A stretch of 64,000 nucleotides of DNA from Clostridia bacterium (GTDB lineage: Bacteria; Bacillota; Clostridia; UBA1381; UBA9506): assembly GCA_017549205.1 (NCBI GenBank), contig JAFYVH010000021.1, positions 101,571-165,570 on the forward strand, read 5' to 3'. Below the pieces are notes generated by a model that saw only the letters and a list, made by a program, of their open reading frames with translations, made no database searches and was not told the DNA's origin. Both the position numbers and the translations under genes were made by a program. This document shows, in pieces, positions 1 through 8,807 of this stretch. How positions within the stretch are numbered: the stretch's first letter is position 1; each line of letters starts with the position of its first letter.

Positions 1-74
1 GTGGTGGCATGAAGGTTACCAATCCTGATTTGAAAAAGGCTTTGGCCGAGTTATTAGAGGACTATGATGCATAA
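1..74 (+). CDS. C-terminal end of a gene upstream of infA (probably KOW-domain RNA-binding protein)
   Basis: Only the last 23 codons are inside the window, ending with TAA at 72-74 (the tail reads ...KVTNPDLKKALAELLEDYDA). The stop overlaps the Shine-Dalgarno sequence of infA, so the two genes are tightly coupled. In many Clostridia the gene between map and infA in the ribosomal operon encodes a small KOW-domain protein related to L14e; that identity is inferred from position only, since no KOW residues are visible. Confidence 0.5.
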   Translation, partial: GGMKVTNPDLKKALAELLEDYDA

Positions 75-86
75 GGAGGTTTTACT

Positions 87-305
87 ATGGCAAAAGAAGG
101 CGTTTTAGAGCTGGAGGGTACGGTTTTAGAATCGCTCCCTAACGCAATGTTTCAGGTTGAGCTGGAAAATGGACACCAGATTTTAGCTCATATTTCCGGT
201 AAACTCCGGATGAACTTTATCAGAATTTTACCGGGCGACCGCGTGACTGTGGAATTATCGCCCTATGACCTGACGAAAGGCAGAATCACTTGGCGTGCAA
301 AATAA
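87..305 (+). CDS. infA: Translation initiation factor IF-1
   Basis: This 72-residue protein matches IF-1 along its full length. It is a single S1-type OB fold that binds the A site of the 30S subunit during initiation with IF-2 and IF-3. Hallmarks are the start [13 protein letters not shown], the central [16 protein letters not shown] and the end [10 protein letters not shown]. The start at 87 is preceded by an AAGGAGG at 73-79. It lies in the usual Clostridia order before rpmJ and rpsM. The motif often written KIRMNYIRI reads KLRMNFIRI here, a conservative change. Confidence 0.98.
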   Translation: MAKEGVLELEGTVLESLPNAMFQVELENGHQILAHISGKLRMNFIRILPGDRVTVELSPYDLTKGRITWRAK

Positions 306-361
306 TTTCGTCAGAAATAACCAGCCATATAAAGATTTAAGATGCGAATCGCGTCTTTTAA

Positions 362-487
<126 letters not shown>

Positions 488-611
488 GCAATAGCGGCCC
501 CTTTTGCGGGGCGTTGCTGCATGTAAAAACCCACGCGGGGCGGCTGCACGCCATGAGCGTGACCCGCGAGGTTAGGCATATACACGATTGAAATGTATTG
601 GAGGTGCAAAA

Positions 612-980
612 ATGGCAAGAATTTCAGGTGTTGACTTACCCAGAGAAAAAAGAGTTGAAATCGGCTTGACCTATGTTTATGGTATCGGCCTGTCCAGCTC
701 CCGTAAGATTCTGGCAGCCACCGGTATCAATCCCGATACTCGTGTTAAAGATTTAACCGAGGATGAGGTATCCAAGTTGAGAGAAATCATCGACAGAGAC
801 TACACTGTTGAAGGTGATTTAAGACGAAATGTAGCCTTAGATATCAAACGGCTCATGGAAATCGGCTGTTATAGAGGCATCCGTCACAGAAAGGGCTTAC
901 CGGTTCGCGGTCAAAGAACCAAGACCAATGCCAGAACCAGAAAGGGTCCGGCCAGAACCATTGCGAACAAGAAGAAGTAA
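612..980 (+). CDS. rpsM: 30S ribosomal protein S13
   Basis: This 122-residue protein begins [21 protein letters not shown] and carries the family signature [18 protein letters not shown] followed by the basic tail ending NKKK. S13 lies in the 30S head and contacts the 50S subunit and the P-site tRNA. An in-frame ATG eight codons upstream (588) would run through the Shine-Dalgarno GGAGGTG at 600-606, so the start at 612 is preferred. It is co-transcribed with rpsK, rpsD, rpoA and rplQ. Confidence 0.97.
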   Translation: MARISGVDLPREKRVEIGLTYVYGIGLSSSRKILAATGINPDTRVKDLTEDEVSKLREIIDRDYTVEGDLRRNVALDIKRLMEIGCYRGIRHRKGLPVRGQRTKTNARTRKGPARTIANKKK

Positions 981-1047
981 ACCTTTCTAAAATACATGAT
1001 TCGGATTTCCGAATACGATTTTGAGCTTTTTGAAAGGAGGAGCAAAC

Positions 1048-1440
1048 ATGGCTAAAGTAGCAAGAAGAACTACTCGCAGAAAGGCGAAGAAAAATATTGA
1101 GCGTGGTGCGGTTCATATTCGTTCCAGCTTCAACAATACCATTGTTACCATCACTGACGTAGCCGGCAACGCAATCAGCTGGGCGTCTTCAGGCGGACTG
1201 GGTTTCCGTGGCTCCAGAAAGAGCACACCCTTCGCAGCTCAGATGGCAGCAGAAACAGCAGCTAAAGCAGCACAGGAGCATGGCCTGAAAACCGTTGAGG
1301 TTTATGTTAAAGGTCCCGGTTCCGGCCGTGAAGCTGCAATCCGTGCACTGCAGGCAGCAGGTCTTGAGGTTAGCATGATTAAAGATGTTACCCCCATTCC
1401 TCACAACGGCTGCAGACCGCCGAAAAGAAGAAGAGTTTGA
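1048..1440 (+). CDS. rpsK: 30S ribosomal protein S11
   Basis: A 130-residue protein with the S11 hallmarks [15 protein letters not shown], the [20 protein letters not shown] loop and the C-terminal [19 protein letters not shown]11 lines the mRNA exit region of the 30S platform. The in-frame upstream TTG at 1021 covers the Shine-Dalgarno GAAAGGAGG, so the ATG at 1048 is the start. Isomerisable Asn/Gly (HNGC) near the end is typical. It sits between rpsM and rpsD in the alpha operon. Confidence 0.97.
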   Translation: MAKVARRTTRRKAKKNIERGAVHIRSSFNNTIVTITDVAGNAISWASSGGLGFRGSRKSTPFAAQMAAETAAKAAQEHGLKTVEVYVKGPGSGREAAIRALQAAGLEVSMIKDVTPIPHNGCRPPKRRRV

Positions 1441-1510
1441 TTTTATACACAGTTTGTCGTGCCTTTTTTCAGGCAGGCAAACGTCAATAATTGAGGAGGT
1501 GTAAATCCGA

Positions 1511-2140
1511 ATGGCACGTTATACAGGAGCAGTGTGCAGACTTTGCCGTAGAGAAGGCCAAAAGCTGTTCTTAAAGGGTGAACGTTGTTACACTGGAAAA
1601 TGCGGATTCGATAGAAGAAGTTATGCTCCCGGCATGCATGGCCAGGGCAGAAAAAAGCTGTCTGAGTACGGCGTACAGCTGAGAGAAAAACAGAAAGCCA
1701 GAAGATATTATGGCGTTTTGGAATCTCAGTTTGAAAAATATTTTGAAATGGCTAACAAGATGAAGGGTATCACCGGTGAAAACCTGCTGACCATTTTGGA
1801 AAGCAGATTGGACAATGTGGTATATCGTTTAGGTTTTGCTATGTCAAGACCTGAAGCTCGTCAGCTTGTTACTCATGGCCACTTTACCGTTAATGGTAAA
1901 AAGGTTAACATCCCGTCTTTCCTGGTTAACCCCGGCGATGTGATTGCAATCTGCGAAAAGAGCAGAAACAGCGCAAAAATCAAAGAGGTTGTGGAAAAGA
2001 CAGAATCCAGAATCATCCCCAAGTGGCTTGACCTGGATCGCAACACGCTTTCCGGTAAGGTATTAACCCTTGCACAGCGTGACGATATCGATTTAGAGCT
2101 GGAAGAGCACTTAATCGTCGAGTTGTATTCAAAGAACTAA
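1511..2140 (+). CDS. rpsD: 30S ribosomal protein S4 (zinc-binding form)
   Basis: A 209-residue S4 with a full N-terminal four-cysteine site (Cys9, Cys12, Cys26, Cys31), meaning it is the zinc-containing C+ paralogue. The S4 RNA-binding domain follows at about residues 98-160 ([30 protein letters not shown]). S4 nucleates 30S assembly and is a translational repressor in many bacteria. It is placed between rpsK and rpoA, and is followed by an unusually long structured spacer of 218 nt. Confidence 0.97.
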   Translation: MARYTGAVCRLCRREGQKLFLKGERCYTGKCGFDRRSYAPGMHGQGRKKLSEYGVQLREKQKARRYYGVLESQFEKYFEMANKMKGITGENLLTILESRLDNVVYRLGFAMSRPEARQLVTHGHFTVNGKKVNIPSFLVNPGDVIAICEKSRNSAKIKEVVEKTESRIIPKWLDLDRNTLSGKVLTLAQRDDIDLELEEHLIVELYSKN

Positions 2141-2358
2141 TGGAACTTTTGTCCGTCGCCCCGGCAGAAAAACCTTTTGGGTTGCAGCTCTTTTATTGGA
2201 GCGTGGGGTGCGGCAGGCAAAAATCGTTGGTTTTATGGAACCAAACCTAAGAAAGTGTTCGGTGCGCGACCATCGAAACACGCGAAAGAACACTTTTTTG
2301 TTGGTGGAAGCAAGCAGACGCTTCTTCTATACAATAAAAAAGAGGGAGGGTTTAGTCT
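2141..2358 (+). other. Structured spacer between rpsD and rpoA
   Basis: This 218-nt spacer has no convincing gene. It contains a short hairpin at 2227-2244 (TTGGTT / AACCAA) and a larger one whose arms AAGTGTTC (2253-2260) and GAACACTT (2288-2295) are followed by TTTT, so it resembles a leaky terminator or attenuator. The rpoA Shine-Dalgarno GAGGGAGGG lies at its 3' end. A regulatory role is inferred, not shown. Confidence 0.45.
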
Positions 2359-3309
2359 ATGTTGGAAATTGAAAAACCAAATGTTGAGTGTTTGGAACTT
2401 TCTCCGGATGGAAAGTATGGAAAATTTACAGCTGAGCCGCTGGAACGCGGTTATGGCACAACCCTGGGTAACTCTCTGAGAAGAATGCTTTTGTCGTCTC
2501 TGCCGGGTGCAGCAGCGACCAGCGTTAAAATCGACGGAGTGCTCCACGAATTTTCCACAATTCCGGGCGTTAAAGAGGATGTAACGGAGATTATCCTTAA
2601 TATCAAACAGATTGCCGTTAAACTTCATTGCGACACACCGAAAGTTGTGTACATCGAAATGGAAGGCGAAGGCGAGATTAAAGCCGGCGACATTAAGCTG
2701 GATTCTGATATTGAGATTTTCAATCCCGATCTTCACATTGCCACACTTAACAAGGACGCGAAGCTTTACATGGAAATTACTTTCTGCAAAGGCAGAGGTT
2801 ATGTTTCCGCTGAACGGAATAAGCAGCTCAACCAAAACATCATTGGTGTGATTCCTGTGGATTCCATTTATACACCTGTTCACCGTGTTAACTATGTTGT
2901 AGAAAACACCCGTGTTGGACAGATTACCGATTATGATAAGCTCACACTGGAAGTTTGGACCGATGGCTCCATTCGTCCTGATGAAGCAGTTAGCCTTGCC
3001 GCTAAAATCATTAACGAGCATTTGATGCAGTTCATCGACTTGTCTGAAGAAGCAAAGAATGCCGAGATTATGATTGAAAAAGAAGAAGGCAAGAAGGAAA
3101 AAGTTCTGGAAATGACCATCGAAGAGCTGGATCTTTCCGTTCGTTCCTACAACTGCTTGAAGAGAGCTGGTATCAATACAGTTGAAGATTTGACCAAGCG
3201 TACTGAGGAAGACATGGTTAAGGTTCGTAACCTGGGCCGCAAGTCCTTAGAAGAAGTGATTGAAAAGCTTCATGGTTTAGGTCAGGCTTTTGCTAAAAAA
3301 GAAGACTAA
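2359..3309 (+). CDS. rpoA: RNA polymerase alpha subunit
   Basis: This 316-residue protein is full length for the family. The N-terminal assembly domain carries [22 protein letters not shown] (residues about 30-50). The C-terminal domain (about 245-316) carries [17 protein letters not shown] and the [12 protein letters not shown] motif that binds UP elements and activators. A charged linker ([19 protein letters not shown]) joins the two. The ATG at 2359 follows GAGGGAGGG. It lies between rpsD and rplQ. Confidence 0.98.
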   Translation: MLEIEKPNVECLELSPDGKYGKFTAEPLERGYGTTLGNSLRRMLLSSLPGAAATSVKIDGVLHEFSTIPGVKEDVTEIILNIKQIAVKLHCDTPKVVYIEMEGEGEIKAGDIKLDSDIEIFNPDLHIATLNKDAKLYMEITFCKGRGYVSAERNKQLNQNIIGVIPVDSIYTPVHRVNYVVENTRVGQITDYDKLTLEVWTDGSIRPDEAVSLAAKIINEHLMQFIDLSEEAKNAEIMIEKEEGKKEKVLEMTIEELDLSVRSYNCLKRAGINTVEDLTKRTEEDMVKVRNLGRKSLEEVIEKLHGLGQAFAKKED

Positions 3310-3413
3310 GCTTCGTAATTTGATAGGAACAAAAACCACTTTGGTGAGGCCTTTTTAAGCAGCGATGCTTACAGGGCCTGCTGAATCAAACCGATTAAAA
3401 GGAGGGCAATACG

Positions 3414-3758
3414 ATGCCGGGAACAAGAAAACTCGGTCGTCCTACCGACCAGAGAAACGCTATGCTCAGAAACCTTGTCACCTCTCTTTTAGAGAATGGC
3501 CGCGTTGAAACAACACTGGCCCGTGCTAAGGAAACCAGAAGCATGGCTGAAAAAATGATTACACTGGGTAAGGAGAATACCCTTGCATCCAGAAGAAGTG
3601 CTCTCGCTTATGTTATGAAGAAGAGCGTGGTATATAAGCTGTTTGAAGAAATCGCACCCAAGTATGCGGAGCGTAACGGCGGTTATACCAGAATCATCAA
3701 GGCTGGTCCCAGACGCGGTGATGCTGCTGAAATGGCAATCATTGAGCTGGTTGACTAA
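3414..3758 (+). CDS. rplQ: 50S ribosomal protein L17
   Basis: A 114-residue L17: [21 protein letters not shown] at the N terminus, [23 protein letters not shown] in the middle and [15 protein letters not shown] at the end. L17 sits near the peptide exit tunnel. It follows rpoA after a 104-nt spacer that holds small hairpins. A strong terminator immediately downstream shows it is the last gene of the operon. AAGGAGGG precedes the ATG. Confidence 0.97.
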   Translation: MPGTRKLGRPTDQRNAMLRNLVTSLLENGRVETTLARAKETRSMAEKMITLGKENTLASRRSALAYVMKKSVVYKLFEEIAPKYAERNGGYTRIIKAGPRRGDAAEMAIIELVD

Positions 3759-3775
3759 GACTTTGTATAAAAAAT

Positions 3776-3809
3776 GGTTGCTTCCATTGCGGAGGCAGCC
3801 GTTTTTTTT
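3776..3809 (+). terminator. Terminator of the ribosomal protein/rpoA operon
   Basis: A fully paired 10-bp stem (GGTTGCTTCC / GGAGGCAGCC, two G-T pairs) with a 5-nt loop is followed by a run of eight T. It lies 17 nt after the rplQ stop. Confidence 0.93.
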
Positions 3810-3856
3810 ATGAGAAAAGCCAGAAACCCTTAATTGTAAAAGAACTGTTAACAGCC

Positions 3857-3884
3857 TTGACAAACAGGAAAAATGTGATACAAT
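3857..3884 (+). promoter_or_regulatory. SigA-type promoter of htpG
   Basis: TTGACA at 3857-3862 and TACAAT at 3879-3884 are separated by 16 nt. The CIRCE operator starts 4 nt after the -10 box, at the expected transcription start. Confidence 0.88.
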
Positions 3885-3888
3885 AATA

Positions 3889-3915
3889 TTAGCACTCTAA
3901 AGACGGGAGTGCTAA
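3889..3915 (+). promoter_or_regulatory. CIRCE operator (HrcA binding site)
   Basis: The element is a perfect match to the consensus: TTAGCACTC, a 9-nt spacer, then GAGTGCTAA. HrcA represses heat-shock genes through this site, classically groESL and hrcA-grpE-dnaK. Its position over the htpG start site predicts HrcA control of htpG. Confidence 0.96.
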
Positions 3916-3939
3916 ATCTTGTTTTTGGAGGCGGCTTAA

Positions 3940-5820
3940 GTGACCAAAAAAGCATTTAAATCTGAATCGAAACGATTGCTGGAATTGATGATTAATTCCA
4001 TTTACACACACAAAGAAATTTTTCTGCGTGAGCTGATTTCAAACGCCAGCGATGCCATGGACAAGCTCTACTACAAAACGCTGTCGGATGAAAACTTGAG
4101 CTTTAATCGTGACGACTTTTTCATCCGCATTGATGCGGATAAAGAAAAAAGAACCCTGACCATTTTGGATACCGGCATTGGCATGACCAAAGAAGAACTG
4201 GAGGAAAACCTGGGCACCATTGCCAAAAGCGGCTCGCTGCAGTTTAAAAAGGACAACGAAAAGCTGGAGGATGTGGACATCATCGGTCAGTTTGGTGTTG
4301 GCTTTTATTCTGCCTTTATGATTGCCGACAAGGTTACCGTCACCAGTCGTGCCCTGGGTGCAGACGAGGCCTATCAATGGGAAGCTGAAGACACAGAGGG
4401 TTACACCATCAGCTCAGCCGAAAAAGAGAGCGTGGGCACCGAAATTGTTTTATATTTGAAAGAAAATACAGAAGATGAACAATATGACGAGTTTTTAGAC
4501 GAATATCGTCTGCGTGCCATTGTGAAAAAATATTCGGACTACATTCGTTATCCCATCCAAATGGAGGTGACCAAGACAAGAGCCAAGGAGGACAATAAGG
4601 AAGAATTTGAGGAATATAAAGAGCTTGAAACCTTAAATTCCATGGTCCCCATCTGGAAAAAGTCAAAGGCCGAGCTTAGCGACGAGGATTATAACGGATT
4701 TTATAAAGACAAGTTTTTTGATTTTGAAGACCCTCTGTCGGTGATTCACACCAGTGCTGACGGCATCACCAGCTACATCGCCCTCTTATACATCCCCGCC
4801 CATGCGCCCTATGATTATTATACAAAAGACTTTGAAAAGGGACTGGGTCTTTACACAAACGGCGTGATGATTATGGATAAATGCGCTGAGCTTTTGCCCG
4901 ATTGCTTCCGCTTTGTGAAGGGCCTTGTGGATTCGGCGGATCTTTCATTGAACATCTCCCGTGAGATTTTGCAACACGACCGTCAGCTGAAAACCATTGC
5001 CAACCACCTGCAAAAGAAGATTAAGAGCGAGCTTGCAGGCATGCTGAAAAATGACCGGGAAAAATATGAAATTTTCTATAAAAACTTTGCCCGTCAGTTG
5101 AAATTTGGCATTTATGATAATTTTGGTCGGGATAAAGAGCTGCTGCAAGACTTGCTCATGTTCTATTCTTCCAGCGAGAAGAAAATGGTTACACTGTCTG
5201 AATATGTTTCCCGCATGAAAGAGGACCAGAAATATATTTACTATGCCAGCGGTGAGAGCATTGAAAAAATTGATAAGCTGCCCCAGACCGAGCTGGTTGC
5301 CGAGCGTGGCTGTGAAATTTTGTATCTTACCGAGGATGTGGATGAATTTGCCCTTCAAATGCTGCACGCTTATGAGGAGAAGGAATTCAAGTCCGTTTCT
5401 GCCGGCGATTTAGACATTGAAACCGAGGCAGAAAAGAAAGAGAACGAAAAGAAAAAAGAAGAAAACAAAGACCTCTTTTTGTTCTTAAAGGATGCTTTGG
5501 GGGATAAGGTTAAAGAGGTTCGCGCCTCTTCCCGCTTGAAATCCCATCCGGTGTGCTTAACCAGTGAGGGCGCTCTTTCCATCGAGATGGAAAAGATTTT
5601 AAATGCCATGCCCCATGACCAGAAGGTGAAGGCGGACCGCATCCTGGAAATCAATGTGAACCATCCGATTTTTGAAAAGATTGTAGCGCTTTTGGAGAGT
5701 GACAAGGATAAGCTGAAGCAATATGCTGCGGTGCTCTATGACAGCGCCCTGCTGATTGAGGGCCTGCCCATTGAAGATCCGGTGGCCTATACCAACGCGG
5801 TTTGTGAATTGATGCAATAA
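3940..5820 (+). CDS. htpG: Molecular chaperone HtpG (Hsp90 family)
   Basis: This 626-residue protein starts with GTG at 3940, preceded by GGAGGCGG. The N-terminal GHKL ATPase domain is recognisable from [16 protein letters not shown] (catalytic Glu and Mg-binding Asn), the DTGIGMT box and [12 protein letters not shown]. The middle domain carries [13 protein letters not shown] with the conserved Arg, and a charged stretch rich in Lys/Glu precedes the C-terminal dimerisation domain. HtpG is a cytosolic ATP-driven chaperone. The upstream CIRCE element makes it part of the HrcA regulon here. It is a single-gene unit, bounded by terminators. Confidence 0.97.
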   Translation: MTKKAFKSESKRLLELMINSIYTHKEIFLRELISNASDAMDKLYYKTLSDENLSFNRDDFFIRIDADKEKRTLTILDTGIGMTKEELEENLGTIAKSGSLQFKKDNEKLEDVDIIGQFGVGFYSAFMIADKVTVTSRALGADEAYQWEAEDTEGYTISSAEKESVGTEIVLYLKENTEDEQYDEFLDEYRLRAIVKKYSDYIRYPIQMEVTKTRAKEDNKEEFEEYKELETLNSMVPIWKKSKAELSDEDYNGFYKDKFFDFEDPLSVIHTSADGITSYIALLYIPAHAPYDYYTKDFEKGLGLYTNGVMIMDKCAELLPDCFRFVKGLVDSADLSLNISREILQHDRQLKTIANHLQKKIKSELAGMLKNDREKYEIFYKNFARQLKFGIYDNFGRDKELLQDLLMFYSSSEKKMVTLSEYVSRMKEDQKYIYYASGESIEKIDKLPQTELVAERGCEILYLTEDVDEFALQMLHAYEEKEFKSVSAGDLDIETEAEKKENEKKKEENKDLFLFLKDALGDKVKEVRASSRLKSHPVCLTSEGALSIEMEKILNAMPHDQKVKADRILEINVNHPIFEKIVALLESDKDKLKQYAAVLYDSALLIEGLPIEDPVAYTNAVCELMQ

Positions 5821-5830
5821 AAAAGGAATA

Positions 5831-5863
5831 AAAAAGGGACTGCTTTAAAAGCAGTCCCTTTTT
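5831..5863 (+). terminator. Terminator after htpG
   Basis: The arms AAAAAGGGACTGCTTT and AAAGCAGTCCCTTTTT pair almost perfectly and provide T or A runs on both sides, so it may also end transcripts arriving on the minus strand from the 5890-6099 gene. Confidence 0.9.
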
Positions 5864-5889
5864 AAATGAAACAAAGAATTATTTAGAAT

Positions 5890-6099
5890 CTATTTTTCTT
5901 TGGTTAATCCCAATATATAATCGGTAGAAACTTTATAAAATTGAGCCAGTTTTATGAGGATGTCGATGGGTAATTGTCTTTGTCCGTTTTCATATTGTGA
6001 GTAGGTGTTTTGTTTTATGTGTAAATATTCTGCAATGTCTTTTTGTTTTATATCAGAATCTTCTCTTAAATCTTTTAATCTCATACAACAGCACCTCAA
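5890..6099 (-). CDS. Small XRE-family HTH repressor
   Basis: A 69-residue single-domain HTH_3 protein: LKDLREDSDIKQKDIAEYLHIKQNTYSQYENGQRQLPIDILIKLAQFYKVSTDYILG shows the typical five-helix Cro/C1 fold. It has no partner domain. It is divergent from a lipoprotein gene, and the shared 92-bp spacer contains palindromic TGAGATA repeats that overlap the lipoprotein promoter, so it probably controls that gene and itself. The start may be MRCCCMRLKDL as given or the internal Met six residues in; neither has a strong ribosome site. Confidence 0.85.
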   Translation of the reverse strand: MRCCCMRLKDLREDSDIKQKDIAEYLHIKQNTYSQYENGQRQLPIDILIKLAQFYKVSTDYILGLTKEK

Positions 6100-6115
6100 T
6101 AAATATTATATAAAA

Positions 6116-6159
6116 TCTCATAATGAGATATTGACATATATCTCAATTTGTGATATAAT
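6116..6159 (+). promoter_or_regulatory. Promoter with palindromic operator upstream of the lipoprotein gene
   Basis: TTGACA (6131-6136) and TATAAT (6154-6159) are 17 nt apart. Overlapping them are TGAGATA (6124-6130) and its inverted copy TATCTCA (6139-6145), plus another inverted TCTCA half-site at 6116-6120. The arrangement fits repression by the divergent XRE protein. Confidence 0.8.
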
Positions 6160-6191
6160 TTTTTTAAAATTAAAATTGGAGGTTTTTTAAA

Positions 6192-6662
6192 ATGGAAAAA
6201 TGTAAATTTGTAGGGAGAGTTATTACAATTTTGGTTTCCTTGGTATTGGTGCTGTCGTTAGTAGCTTGTGGCGACAAAAGCACTTCAGATGAAGAGATTT
6301 TATCTGATTTGGAAGTTGTGTTAGATAGTGAAGAGGAAGCTACACCGGTTACAACAAACAACGATGAAAATGTAACTGAAAATACAGAAACCGCGGTTAA
6401 AACAGTAGAATGGAGAGAATTTTTAAAGGAATATGAAAATTGGGTAGATAGTTATGTTGCTATATTAAAAAAGTACAGCAATAATCCAACGGACATGTCT
6501 ATTTTATCTGATTACACAAAAATGGTGACAGAACTGGCAGAATGGCAGACAAGAACCGATGACATGCAGCAGGAATTAGAAGAAGCTTCCCCTGCCGAAA
6601 TAGCAGAATATTCCGCAGAATTATTAAGAATTGCAGCCAAAATTGCGGAGGCGGCCTATTAA
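6192..6662 (+). CDS. Predicted lipoprotein of unknown function
   Basis: A 156-residue secreted protein. The N terminus has basic residues, a hydrophobic stretch and the lipobox LSLVAC (Cys27), so it should be lipidated and anchored on the outer face of the membrane. An acidic linker (about residues 28-70, rich in Ser/Asp/Glu/Thr) precedes a helical domain that begins EWREFLKEYENWVDSYVAILKKY and has coiled-coil character. I do not recognise a named family beyond this common Firmicutes helical lipoprotein type. It is AT-rich relative to its neighbours and is followed 29 nt later by a membrane protein gene. Confidence 0.8.
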   Translation: MEKCKFVGRVITILVSLVLVLSLVACGDKSTSDEEILSDLEVVLDSEEEATPVTTNNDENVTENTETAVKTVEWREFLKEYENWVDSYVAILKKYSNNPTDMSILSDYTKMVTELAEWQTRTDDMQQELEEASPAEIAEYSAELLRIAAKIAEAAY

Positions 6663-6691
6663 TTCATAACAACAAAAAAGAGGTGAAATTT

Positions 6692-7105
6692 ATGAGAAGT
6701 AAGATCCTGTTGGTTTCAAACATTTTATCAACAATTTATACCGCTTGTCTTTTATGGATTTTTGGCGGTGCAATAATTGCGGCCGGCGGCTTGGACTATA
6801 TTGAATATTGTCAGCAGGCATTTGGTGTTGTTTTTGATTTGTTTGGATTTAGTTCTGCATCGGTAAATGCAATTTATGCAGTAATAATTTTAATGGCTAT
6901 ACATATCTCTGCGTTTACGATTGGAGCAATTTTTGGTTGGATTGGTTACTTTGCAAAGAAAAGTGGGTGGGCAAAGTTTGCCGCAACTCTATATCTCCTT
7001 GGGACATTGTCCTTTCTGCTTTATATCTTTTGGAGCTTGCCGATTACTATTATTGGCTTTGTAGGCGGCAGTAAGCAAAAAAAATTAAATACTTCAGTTG
7101 CGTAA
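6692..7105 (+). CDS. Small polytopic membrane protein
   Basis: A 137-residue protein with about four hydrophobic segments (residues near 5-30, 60-80, 90-110 and 112-130) and a basic C-terminal tail. The ATG at 6692 is chosen because an in-frame GTG at 6683 is part of the AGAGGTG Shine-Dalgarno. It probably shares a transcript with the upstream lipoprotein gene. No family was recognised. Confidence 0.7.
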   Translation: MRSKILLVSNILSTIYTACLLWIFGGAIIAAGGLDYIEYCQQAFGVVFDLFGFSSASVNAIYAVIILMAIHISAFTIGAIFGWIGYFAKKSGWAKFAATLYLLGTLSFLLYIFWSLPITIIGFVGGSKQKKLNTSVA

Positions 7106-7112
7106 CGAGAGA

Positions 7113-7146
7113 AAAAGGGTGATGCATATGCGGCATCACCCTTTTT
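7113..7146. terminator. Bidirectional terminator
   Basis: GGGTGATGC (7118-7126) pairs with GCATCACCC, with A-runs on the left and T-runs on the right, placed between two convergent genes. Confidence 0.88.
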
Positions 7147-7153
7147 ATTTTTT

Positions 7154-7615
7154 TTACGGTAAAAACTTTCGGTCAAGGGGCAGCATGAAACCGTCAATGG
7201 CTGTTGACATGATGTCGCCACCGATTAGGTTGTCTTCATAAATCAGCAGGTTGGCAAACACGGGGTCGTGGATTTCATAAGGAAAGTTTGTGATGCGATA
7301 AGTGTAGCACTCAATGTGCTTGCCACGGTAGCGCTCTAAGTTAAAACCACAGGGGGTTTGTAGGCGGTTATATTTTTGATAAACAGCATCCAGCGGGTCG
7401 GGCACAAGTGCAGTGCGCCTCTCTTCACTACCGGGGTCGCAGGTCCAGCCGTAGCTAGACAGGCAGTTGAGCCGAGCCTCTTTTGTTGTCAGGTCGTGAG
7501 CATAGGTATTAAGCCGCATTTCCCGCACAATCATTCTGCCCCACAAAAGAAACAAAAGCCCCAGCAAAAGAGCCAGCAAAATGCCAATCAGATTTTCTTT
7601 TAAAAATGTTTTCAT
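7154..7615 (-). CDS. DUF4830-type membrane-anchored protein
   Basis: The start MKTFLKENLIGILL is chosen (ATG at 7615) because it follows GAGGG at 5 nt; another ATG four codons upstream lacks a ribosome site. The 153-residue protein has one N-terminal membrane helix and an extracytoplasmic domain. The pattern LSSYGW...YNRLQTPCGFNLERYRGK...YTYRITNFP...IGGDIMSTAIDGFMLPL resembles DUF4830, a family of unknown function in Clostridia; the assignment is from memory of the motif. Confidence 0.7.
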   Translation of the reverse strand: MKTFLKENLIGILLALLLGLLFLLWGRMIVREMRLNTYAHDLTTKEARLNCLSSYGWTCDPGSEERRTALVPDPLDAVYQKYNRLQTPCGFNLERYRGKHIECYTYRITNFPYEIHDPVFANLLIYEDNLIGGDIMSTAIDGFMLPLDRKFLP

Positions 7616-7666
7616 GGTTTCCCTCATGCTATGACAAAATTATATACTATTATCCTATGAAAACAG

Positions 7667-7695
7667 TTGAAAACATATGAAAAAAATGGTAAGAT
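7667..7695 (+). promoter_or_regulatory. Promoter of the M24 peptidase gene
   Basis: TTGAAA and TAAGAT are 17 nt apart, 25 nt upstream of the ATG, with AAGGGAGG in between. Confidence 0.6.
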
Positions 7696-7719
7696 AATGA
7701 TAATAAGGGAGGCGACAAG

Positions 7720-8772
7720 ATGTTTACAAAGCGAGTTAAAGCATTGCTTTCATCGGCAAAAGCAGATGTTATTTATATCACATCACCGGAAAATCTGCGG
7801 TATTTTAGTGGCTTCACCGGTGTCGAGGGTGCGTTGATTTTGAGCCCAAAAGAACAGCTTTTGCTGACGGACTCCCGCTATTTATTGCAGGCGGCAGAAG
7901 AGGCACCCGATTTTGCCATTGTGGATGTGGCAAAAACAAAGCCGATTGATTGCTTGTCGTCTTATCATCCCAAAACCATTGCCTTTGAAGAAAGCTATGT
8001 TTCGGCAGAGGCATATAAAAAGCTGTGCGAAGCGCTGCCCGACTGCGCATGGCAAGGCATTGATAAAGAAATTTTGCTGCAGCGGGCAGTTAAAGATGAA
8101 GAGGAGCTTGCCTGCACCCGCAAAGCAGCAAAATTAGCCGACGAGGCTTTTTCAGAAGTTTTGCCCATGATTAAAGAGGGGGCAGCAGAAAAAGACATTG
8201 CTTTGGCTTTAGAATGGAGCATGCGAAAAGGTGGCGCAGAGGCGGCCTCTTTTTCCATCATTTGTGCCTCGGGGGTGCGGTCTGCCCTGCCTCATGGGGT
8301 TGCCACCGACAAAAAACTGGAAAAAGGCGATTTTGTCACCATGGATTTTGGCTGTTTTTATAAAGGCTATGCCAGCGACATGACCCGTACTGTGGTGGTG
8401 GGCAAGGCCAGCGACCGACAAAAGAAGATTTATGAAACAGTTCTTTTGGCGCAAGAGACAGCCCTTTCCGTTTTGCGCCCCGGTCTTTTGTGCAAAGAAG
8501 CAGATGCCGCAGCAAGAGATGTGATTGCATCTGCTGGCTATGGTGACTGCTTTGGTCATTCTTTAGGTCATGGCACGGGGCTTTTAATCCACGAACAGCC
8601 CACGCTTTCGCCCCGGTCGGAAGGTTTTTTAACCCCCGGCATGCTTGTGACGGTTGAGCCGGGCATTTACATTGAAAATTTTGGTGGCGTGCGCATTGAA
8701 GATTTGGTTTATATTACAGAGCAGGGCTATGAAAATCTGACCCATACAGATAAGAGACTGTTAGAACTGTAA
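7720..8772 (+). CDS. Xaa-Pro peptidase (M24 family)
   Basis: A 350-residue cytosolic metallopeptidase that should remove residues before a prolyl bond. The N-terminal creatinase-like domain (about 1-125) is followed by the pita-bread catalytic domain. All five metal ligands are visible: Asp in TMDFGCF, Asp in YASDMTRT, His in GHSLGHGTG, Glu in VEPGIYIEN and Glu in GVRIEDLVY. The length is that of PepQ/YqhT-type enzymes. In many Firmicutes this gene precedes efp; here it precedes comM instead. Confidence 0.93.
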   Translation: MFTKRVKALLSSAKADVIYITSPENLRYFSGFTGVEGALILSPKEQLLLTDSRYLLQAAEEAPDFAIVDVAKTKPIDCLSSYHPKTIAFEESYVSAEAYKKLCEALPDCAWQGIDKEILLQRAVKDEEELACTRKAAKLADEAFSEVLPMIKEGAAEKDIALALEWSMRKGGAEAASFSIICASGVRSALPHGVATDKKLEKGDFVTMDFGCFYKGYASDMTRTVVVGKASDRQKKIYETVLLAQETALSVLRPGLLCKEADAAARDVIASAGYGDCFGHSLGHGTGLLIHEQPTLSPRSEGFLTPGMLVTVEPGIYIENFGGVRIEDLVYITEQGYENLTHTDKRLLEL

Positions 8773-8807
8773 AAGGTTTATGGATAGAATCCGAAAGGAA
8801 GAACAAC

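Noticed and set aside
2177..2479. 100-codon frame across the rpsD-rpoA spacer
   Set aside because: It overlaps the start of rpoA in another frame by over 120 nt, has no ribosome site and no family resemblance.
2233..3021. 262-codon minus-strand frame inside rpoA
   Set aside because: It is the antisense shadow of rpoA; composition follows the codon bias of the real gene.
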